Shown: one piece after another, positions 58,933-64,000 of the stretch
Layout of the letters: the number at the start of each line of letters is the position of its first letter
How positions within the stretch are numbered: position 1 is the stretch's first letter
NCBI GenBank assembly: GCA_963713625.1
Contig: CAVQMN010000008.1
Coordinates: 496,001 to 560,000, forward strand
Origin: Bog-756 sp963713625
GTDB taxonomy: Bacteria; Actinomycetota; Acidimicrobiia; Acidimicrobiales; RAAP-2
Direction: 5' to 3'
DNA length: 64,000 bases
Program-made: the position numbers and the translations under genes
Notes under the pieces: model-generated
Seen by the model: the letters and a program-made list of their open reading frames with translations, nothing else
The model's database searches: none
Told to the model about the DNA's origin: nothing

Positions 58933-58933
58933 A
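58905..58933 (-). promoter_or_regulatory. padR promoter TTGCAC-N17-TATCTT
   Basis: The -35 TTGCAC is the complement of 58928-58933 and the -10 TATCTT is the complement of 58905-58910, with a 17-base spacer. The ATG at 58897 is seven bases beyond, so the message is probably leaderless. Confidence 0.65.
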
Positions 58934-59199
58934 GGCACCCACACCTGGGGATCACATGGAGGTATTGACGCTGCTGTTCCTGCCACCCGTCGATCGACTC
59001 TGCGCTCCCGGGGATGAGCGCGACCATGTCCGGACGATCCACGTGCAGCGTTGACTTTCGCTTCGCTGTCACGCCCGTCGCCGGCGGCCCCTCCGGCAGC
59101 CGAGTCGCGATGACAATAACGGAACTAACAGGTCGAACCTGGCCTCGGCCATAGATTCAGTGGCCCCACGCTGAGAGCGATCGGGCATAAGAGGTCCGA

Positions 59200-61494
59200 T
59201 CACTGCGAGGCAAGAATGGCTGCCACCTCCGCCACCGGGTCGCGCACGACCGGGCCGGTGGCCGTCACCTCCGCTCGGTCGATGATGCCGTTGAAGGTGA
59301 ACGGCGCCTTGTAGTCGTCTCCCACCGCAGGCCCCCATTCGTAGCCGCACGTAAGCCCGATCATCACCTCGTTGAAGGCCACTGGGGTGAAGCGGTCCAC
59401 TTCACCGGTCCCGACCACCACCCCGTCCTGCATCAGGATTGCCTGGCCCCCGAGCGCCTCATCCTTCTCGAAGCGAAAGGCCACCTCGTGCCGGCCGGAA
59501 CCCAGCGACGTGTCTGCCACGACCTCGTAGAGGCGCTTTCCGTGGAGATTGTGCACGTAACGGAGTCGGCCGTCGATCAGGTGGAAGGACCAGCCACCGA
59601 GTGCGCACCCAAGCGCCAGCAGAGTTCCAGATGGTACGACACCCTGGGCCACCTCGACGGTGAGTTGCATGATATGGGAGCGGTTTCGGACATCGACGGC
59701 CACCCACTCGGGCACCGGAGCTCCCCCCTGAAAGTACCGGTAGGTCGCTTGAGGCCGTCGGCGGTCGTGCTTGTGCGCAATAGCCTCGAGCACCCGGTTG
59801 TCGAGTGGGAGCACGTCATTGCGCCGTGCCTCTTCCCACCAGAGCGCCACGAGTTCGGAGACCTTCTCGGGGAACGCGTCGGCGAGGTCACGTGACTCTG
59901 AAGCGTCATCGGCGACGTGGTAGAGCTCCCAGACGTCGTCGTCCCACGGCGCATTTGACCGGAGACCGTCGCCGTAGACCGGACCGACCGGGTGATACGT
60001 CACCGCCTTCCACCCATCGTGGTAGATGGCACGCGAGCCGAGCATCTCGAAGTGTTGGGTGACGTGCCGACCAGCCTGTTCCTCTCCTCCGTCGCCGAGG
60101 AGGTAGGCAAAGCTCGTGCCATCGAGGCGCGACTGGGCAATGCCATCGATTTCGGCTGGCGGCGAGATACCAACCAACTCGAGCACGGTCGGCGCGATAT
60201 CGATCGCGTGCACGTACTGCCGGCGAACTCCGCCATCCTCGGTGGCGCACCGGCTGGGCGGCAGCCGGACGATGCAGGGGTCGGCCACACCCCCCTCATG
60301 GACCTCTCGCTTCCACCGCTTAAAGGGCGTGTTGCCGGCCATCGTCCACCCCCACGGGTAGTTGTTATGACTGTTGGGCCCGCCGATCTCGTCGAGCCGC
60401 GCGTACATCTCTCCCACACCGGCACCCTCGAAGTTCGACATGCGGCCCTCGTTGATCGTCCCCTCCCTGCCCCCCTCAGAGCTGGCACCGTTGTCCGACA
60501 CAATGATCACCACCGTGTCATCCGCGTCGCCCAGATCGTCGATGAACGCGAGCACTCGGCCAATCTCTTCGTCGGTGTAGGACAAGAAGGCGGCGAAGCA
60601 CTCCATAAAGCGCTCAGCGAGTGTGCGCTGACGATCCTCAAGGCTGTCCCATGCTGGGACCCACGGCGGGCGCGGTGAGAGCACGGTGCCCTCGGGGACG
60701 ACGCCTCCGGCGAGTTGGCGGGCGAAGGTCTCCTCACGCCAGATGTCCCAACCTTTGGCGAAGCGACCCTTGTAGCGCTCGATCCACTCAGCCGGGGCGT
60801 GGTGGGGCGAGTGGCAGGCCCCGGTGGCGAAATAGAGGAAAAAGGGCAGCTCGTCGTCGACGGCCCGCAGATCGCCCAGGTACTCGATGGCCCGGTCGGC
60901 CAGATCCGCGCTGAGGTGGTACCCCTCGTCGAGCGAGCGCGGCGGACGTACGGCGTGGTTGTCGTGGTACAGCGCAGGTACGAACTGGTGGGTTTCACCG
61001 CCGTGGAAGCCGTACCAGCGATCGAAGCCGCGCCCGAGGGGCCATGTCGCCCGCGAATTCGCCATGTTTGTCTCGCCCTCGGGGCTCAAATGCCACTTTC
61101 CTACCGCATAGGTGGCATAGCCGGTTGTCCGTAGCATCTCGGAGAGGAAGCCGTTGTCGCGGGGCGGTCTTCCCCAATACCCGGGGAATCCTGTCGCCAG
61201 GTCAGCCACTCGCCCCATGCCGCTCCGATGGTGGTTCCGCCCGGTCAGCAGGCAGGCCCGCGTCGGTGAGCACAGGGCGGTGGTGTGGAAGTTGGTCAGT
61301 CGCACGCCCTCGGCCGCGACGGCATCGATACACGGGGTCTCAATGTCGGATCCATAGCAGCCAAGCTGGGCGAATCCGACGTCGTCGAGTACGACGAGCA
61401 CCACGTTCGGCGCACCTTCTGGCGGGGTAGGCAGAGGCGGCCACCAAGGCTCCGAGTCACGCCAGTCGTTGCCGATCTTTCCCTGGAATTCCAT
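59200..61494 (-). CDS. Type I sulfatase (arylsulfatase family)
   Basis: The 764-residue enzyme hydrolyses a sulfate ester. PNVVLVVLDDVGFAQLGCYG supplies calcium ligands. The formylglycine motif is Cys75 in ALCSPTRACLLTGR (C-x-P-x-R), so a formylglycine-generating enzyme is needed elsewhere in the genome. TGYATYAVGKWHLSP and the IVSDNGASSEGG metal site are intact, and the C-terminal region forms a beta domain (WAVDVRNRSHIMQLTVE-like strands). No signal peptide is present. ATG 61494 is used over 61539: GGGGAG is nine bases upstream and the family begins MEFQGKIG. Confidence 0.85.
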   Translation of the reverse strand: MEFQGKIGNDWRDSEPWWPPLPTPPEGAPNVVLVVLDDVGFAQLGCYGSDIETPCIDAVAAEGVRLTNFHTTALCSPTRACLLTGRNHHRSGMGRVADLATGFPGYWGRPPRDNGFLSEMLRTTGYATYAVGKWHLSPEGETNMANSRATWPLGRGFDRWYGFHGGETHQFVPALYHDNHAVRPPRSLDEGYHLSADLADRAIEYLGDLRAVDDELPFFLYFATGACHSPHHAPAEWIERYKGRFAKGWDIWREETFARQLAGGVVPEGTVLSPRPPWVPAWDSLEDRQRTLAERFMECFAAFLSYTDEEIGRVLAFIDDLGDADDTVVIIVSDNGASSEGGREGTINEGRMSNFEGAGVGEMYARLDEIGGPNSHNNYPWGWTMAGNTPFKRWKREVHEGGVADPCIVRLPPSRCATEDGGVRRQYVHAIDIAPTVLELVGISPPAEIDGIAQSRLDGTSFAYLLGDGGEEQAGRHVTQHFEMLGSRAIYHDGWKAVTYHPVGPVYGDGLRSNAPWDDDVWELYHVADDASESRDLADAFPEKVSELVALWWEEARRNDVLPLDNRVLEAIAHKHDRRRPQATYRYFQGGAPVPEWVAVDVRNRSHIMQLTVEVAQGVVPSGTLLALGCALGGWSFHLIDGRLRYVHNLHGKRLYEVVADTSLGSGRHEVAFRFEKDEALGGQAILMQDGVVVGTGEVDRFTPVAFNEVMIGLTCGYEWGPAVGDDYKAPFTFNGIIDRAEVTATGPVVRDPVAEVAAILASQ

Positions 61495-61768
61495 AGAGCC
61501 ACGCTCCCCCAGTTCGTCAGTGTTCGTAGAGCTTGGCATTCCACAGGCGCCACGCGTTCAGACCTCACCCAGGCCGTGTGATCTTGAAGGCTCGCCCTGG
61601 CCCGATGCGGAGGGGCATGACCTTCAACACCCATGCGCGGCTGCTCTCTTGGCTAGTGCTTCCACGAGCTCCCACCTTGCCCCGTTCCAGCCAAGAGGCT
61701 CGGAGTACCGTTGTCCGGGACAGGGGACCTCGCCCCCTTGACTTTCATCCAGAATCGGCTGGGTCTGG

Positions 61769-61774
61769 CACACT
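61769..61774 (+). promoter_or_regulatory. Leaderless-type -10 variant (CACACT)
   Basis: CACACT is six bases before the GTG at 61781. The following six bases, gacccg, are the same as those after TACGCT at 34387. Confidence 0.3.
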
Positions 61775-61780
61775 GACCCG

Positions 61781-62377
61781 GTGACCCGCAGTCTCTCCAA
61801 AGATGAGCAGCATTGGCTGCTGAGGCGAGGACGATTGTTAGAGACCGCCACACTCGGATGGAATGTTGTCGGCGTCTTCGTACTAGCGGCGGCGGCGATC
61901 GGCGCACACTCCGTGGCCCTCGCAGGTTTCGGACTCGACAGTCTCATCGAGGTCGGGGCCTCGACGGTCGTGCTCTGGGAACTCGTCGACGTCGCGCAGA
62001 AGCGCCGACAACGGGCAATGCGCCTGATCGGGTTCGCATTCGTGGGATTGGCGGTCTACCTGGCCGTTCAGAGCACCGCCGTTCTTGCGATTGGTTTCCA
62101 CCCCCGACATAGCCCGCTCGGTGTCATCTGGACGGGAGTCACGGCGGCGGTGATGTTCGCTCTGGCCGCGGGCAAGGTAAGGACCGGAGCGGCCCTTGGA
62201 AACCCTGTGCTCAGTACAGAGGGACGAATCACCATGATCGACGGAATCCTGGCGACGGCGGTGATGGTGGGGCTGCTCCTCAACGCTCTCCTTGGATGGT
62301 GGTGGGCCGATCCTCTGGCCGGGTACGTACTCCTGTACTACGCCATTCGGGAAGCACGAGAGGCACTTACCCACTGA
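61781..62377 (+). CDS. Cation-diffusion-facilitator-like membrane protein
   Basis: The 198-residue protein has five or six membrane helices. IGAHSVALAGFGLDSLIEVG carries an Asp in the position of the CDF metal site, and the closing WWADPLAGYVLLYYAIREAR contains a second D. It lacks the His-rich loop and the cytoplasmic C-terminal domain of classical CDF exporters, so it is a short form. A divalent-metal or related transport role is inferred from the motifs. The GTG at 61781 may be leaderless. Confidence 0.7.
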   Translation: MTRSLSKDEQHWLLRRGRLLETATLGWNVVGVFVLAAAAIGAHSVALAGFGLDSLIEVGASTVVLWELVDVAQKRRQRAMRLIGFAFVGLAVYLAVQSTAVLAIGFHPRHSPLGVIWTGVTAAVMFALAAGKVRTGAALGNPVLSTEGRITMIDGILATAVMVGLLLNALLGWWWADPLAGYVLLYYAIREAREALTH

Positions 62378-62651
62378 CCACCGGCGTGCAGCAGAAGGGT
62401 CGATCGGCCACGACCAACAACCAGTGCCGAGCGCCGTAAAGGGGAGATTGGGCGACCGCTCCGAGCAGTGGGCTTCGACGGCCAGCGGTGCGGACTGGCA
62501 CTCGTTGGCTCAGCAACTGAGTCCCTTCGGTGCGTACGAGTCCAATGGCTAGTTGGCTGGTAGGGACGGTGCGGAGCGTGCCGTTCGGCCACGGTCAACT
62601 CACCCGCTCCCGGCGTTCGCGGGCGGTGGGTATCGACCAAGGGTCCCTTGC

Positions 62652-63044
62652 TCAACTCTGCGACGCCCGGGGCTCGCCAGGCCTTGTGGTCGAAATCGGA
62701 CGGTCCGCCGGCACAGACGTGAAGGGCTCGCAGGAGGCCGCCAACGTCGTCACGATGGCCGCCAGCTCCCCGTCGTCATCACCTGACTCGGCGCGGAGGT
62801 CATCGACTTCGACGGTGATGGCCGCCAGAAGCTCGCTCGCCCCCACCACCTTGTTCCGGAGGTCCCGCAACCGAGCCTTCCGGTCCCTCGACAGGAGCAA
62901 CTCGGCCTCCACGCGCACGGTCCGGCCGCTCTCCTTGGCCAGCTTCTTCGCCTGATCGACGAGCGCATCGGCTTCGACCTCGGTGTAGGTCACCTGCTTC
63001 TCGATCAGAAGGCCGATCACATCACGTCGGGCAGTCCTGGCCAC
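62652..63044 (-). CDS. Hypothetical coiled-coil protein, 130 aa
   Basis: The protein begins MARTARRDVIGLLIEKQVTY, continues with alternating charged helices (ALVDQAKKLAKESGRTVRVE, LLLSRDRKARLRDLRNKV) and ends in a disordered Pro/Ser tail. No family is recognised. The GTG at 63044 is six bases after TACAGT, without an SD. A perfect nine-base inverted repeat straddles that -10, implying control by a repressor. The regulator is not adjacent; the gene could encode its own, but no DNA-binding motif is obvious. Confidence 0.6.
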   Translation of the reverse strand: MARTARRDVIGLLIEKQVTYTEVEADALVDQAKKLAKESGRTVRVEAELLLSRDRKARLRDLRNKVVGASELLAAITVEVDDLRAESGDDDGELAAIVTTLAASCEPFTSVPADRPISTTRPGEPRASQS

Positions 63045-63048
63045 CTGA

Positions 63049-63077
63049 CGACTGTAATGGCTCCGCCGTTACAGTCG
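63049..63077. promoter_or_regulatory. Inverted repeat CGACTGTAA-N11-TTACAGTCG over a -10 element
   Basis: Nine-base arms at 63049-63057 and 63069-63077 match perfectly. The left arm contains the complement of the TACAGT (63051-63056) that drives the gene at 63044; the mirrored TACAGT points rightward but has no start codon six or seven bases on. Confidence 0.6.
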
Positions 63078-63354
63078 CGTCCGGGATCCGGCACGGTTCC
63101 GAGGGTTGCCTCCGTCGGTGGTCGCCCTCCGCCATTGTCTCCGTATCCGCAGCTGCTCACGGAGATCTCCGCCCTCCGTGACCGATCCGCCTCACGATTG
63201 AGATTTGGATGAACCCGCCCTCAGGCACGCCACGCCGGAAGGTCCGTCATCACATACACCCCGCCGGCAAGCGATGGAGGAATCACTAAACGGGCTTCTT
63301 GTTTCAGTTACGGCCAGGCGGCAAACTTCGAAAATGCCAAAGGAAGGAGCTGAC

Positions 63355-64000
63355 ATGCAAGCCATCACCGTTCGAGACCGCGACGCCGGCATCGGTGGGC
63401 TATCCCTGACGGACATTTCTTACCCTCACGCCGGCCAAAACGATGTGATCGTGCGAGTGCATGCCGCAGGGTTCACGCCGGGCGAACTGGACTGGCCCAC
63501 GACATGGACCGATCGTGCCGGGCGCGACAGGACGCCGAGCGTGCCCGGCCACGAGCTGTCGGGAGTCGTCGTCGAGCTGGGGTACGGAACCACCGGCCTC
63601 ACCATCGGCCAACGGGTGTTCGGAATCGCCGACTGGGCCCGCGATGGCTCTCTGGCCGAGTTCACGGCTATTGAGGCCCGCAATCTCGCCGCCCTTCCGG
63701 CTGACATCGACCACACCGTCGCCGCCGCTCTCCCGATCTCGGGGCTCACGGCATGGCAGGGTTTGATCGACCACGCAGGCCTCAAGACGGGCCAGACCGT
63801 CCTGATTCACGGCGCGGCGGGCGGTGTCGGTTCGATCGCCGTGCAGCTCGCACATGAGGTGGGGGCCCGAGTGATTGGCACCGGCCGGAGCGCGGACCGT
63901 GACACGGCACGGGCCTTGGGGGTGGATGTCTTCTTGGACCTACAAGCCGACGAGGTGGAGGACGCCGGAGAGGTCGATGTGGTGTTCGACGTCATCGGGG
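63355..64000 (+). CDS. Zinc-independent NADP-dependent oxidoreductase, 3' truncated
   Basis: The gene runs off the right edge; 215 residues are visible. It opens MQAITVRDRDAGIGGLSLTD, then VIVRVHAAGFTPGELDWPTT and GHELSGVVVELGYGTTGLT, and the Rossmann motif VLIHGAAGGVGSIAVQLAHE with ARVIGTGRSADRDTARALG. This is the quinone oxidoreductase/MDR type, similar to the protein at 24.9 kb. AAGGAGC lies four bases before the ATG at 63355. The substrate is unknown. Confidence 0.85.
   Translation, partial: MQAITVRDRDAGIGGLSLTDISYPHAGQNDVIVRVHAAGFTPGELDWPTTWTDRAGRDRTPSVPGHELSGVVVELGYGTTGLTIGQRVFGIADWARDGSLAEFTAIEARNLAALPADIDHTVAAALPISGLTAWQGLIDHAGLKTGQTVLIHGAAGGVGSIAVQLAHEVGARVIGTGRSADRDTARALGVDVFLDLQADEVEDAGEVDVVFDVIG

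Noticed and set aside
1..64000. tRNA, rRNA or known riboswitch
   Set aside because: No conserved rRNA segment, no recognisable tRNA T-loop with matching acceptor stem, and no familiar riboswitch core was found on reading; a covariance-model search was not possible.
1..64000. Insertion sequence, prophage, restriction or toxin-antitoxin system
   Set aside because: No transposase, integrase, methyltransferase or toxin-like gene was seen, although TldD/TldE can act on antitoxins.

Overview
This 64 kb window is high-GC, densely coded chromosome from an actinobacterium. The gene repertoire (a secreted GH43 protein ending in GYWEVASDGGIFAFGD-type repeats, DUF5996, a UBP-type zinc finger, tandem DUF202 proteins, an HxlR and a PadR regulator, many GTG starts) points to the Acidimicrobiia or a near relative. 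That placement is inference. I found no rRNA, tRNA, CRISPR array, insertion sequence, phage gene or replication origin. The order looks like ordinary core-plus-accessory chromosome.

Layout. 0-7 kb: small hypotheticals, a secreted GH43-like protein with six C-terminal repeats, a D-aminoacylase-type amidohydrolase and a stand-alone cyclic-nucleotide-binding protein. 7-13 kb: a nitroreductase, a coupled pair (FAD-linked 2-hydroxyacid oxidase plus ThDP enzyme) preceded by a 21-codon leader ORF, and a DHA2 exporter. 13-19 kb: a PAS-PAS-PAS-GGDEF diguanylate cyclase, a three-gene split cytochrome b operon with an unfamiliar extracytoplasmic subunit, and a cNMP-binding/thioredoxin-reductase-like fusion. 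19-27 kb: DUF5996, a dienelactone-hydrolase-like enzyme, dihydrofolate reductase, a thioesterase and exporter pair read from one palindromic divergent promoter, PspA, an NADPH:quinone-type oxidoreductase, an RsbW-like kinase and two DUF202 proteins. 27-31 kb: agmatine deiminase and N-carbamoylputrescine amidase (agmatine to putrescine) with an alkyltransferase-like DNA-repair protein and an MFS carrier. 31-39 kb: amidase, D-threonine-aldolase-like PLP enzyme, PhyH-type dioxygenase, Zn-alcohol dehydrogenase, SDR, a polytopic membrane protein and an APH-fold kinase. 39-49 kb: an HxlR/CMD divergent pair, TldD/TldE, USP, two tiny zinc proteins, an acyl-CoA synthetase, MsrB, VOC and 3-methyladenine glycosylase. 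49-64 kb: SDR, lipase lipoprotein, a beta-phosphoglucomutase/GH65 phosphorylase operon, a PadR-controlled ABC exporter operon, a sulfatase, a CDF-like protein and a truncated oxidoreductase at the right edge. The stretch from about 51.5 kb on reads as less GC-rich than the rest and may be more recently acquired.

The most striking theme is regulatory. At about nineteen places a TAnnnT-like hexamer (often TACGCT, TAGGCT or TACGGT; in a few cases the first base differs) lies exactly 6 or 7 bases upstream of an ATG or GTG with no Shine-Dalgarno sequence. This is the geometry of leaderless mRNAs. It resets several start codons and reveals very short upstream ORFs: four codons ending in an ATGA overlap with a DUF202 gene, and 22 codons just before msrB. 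A third, SD-led, 21-codon ORF overlaps the 2-hydroxyacid oxidase start by GTGA. One 60-bp palindromic region carries two fully overlapping, oppositely directed promoters of this kind.
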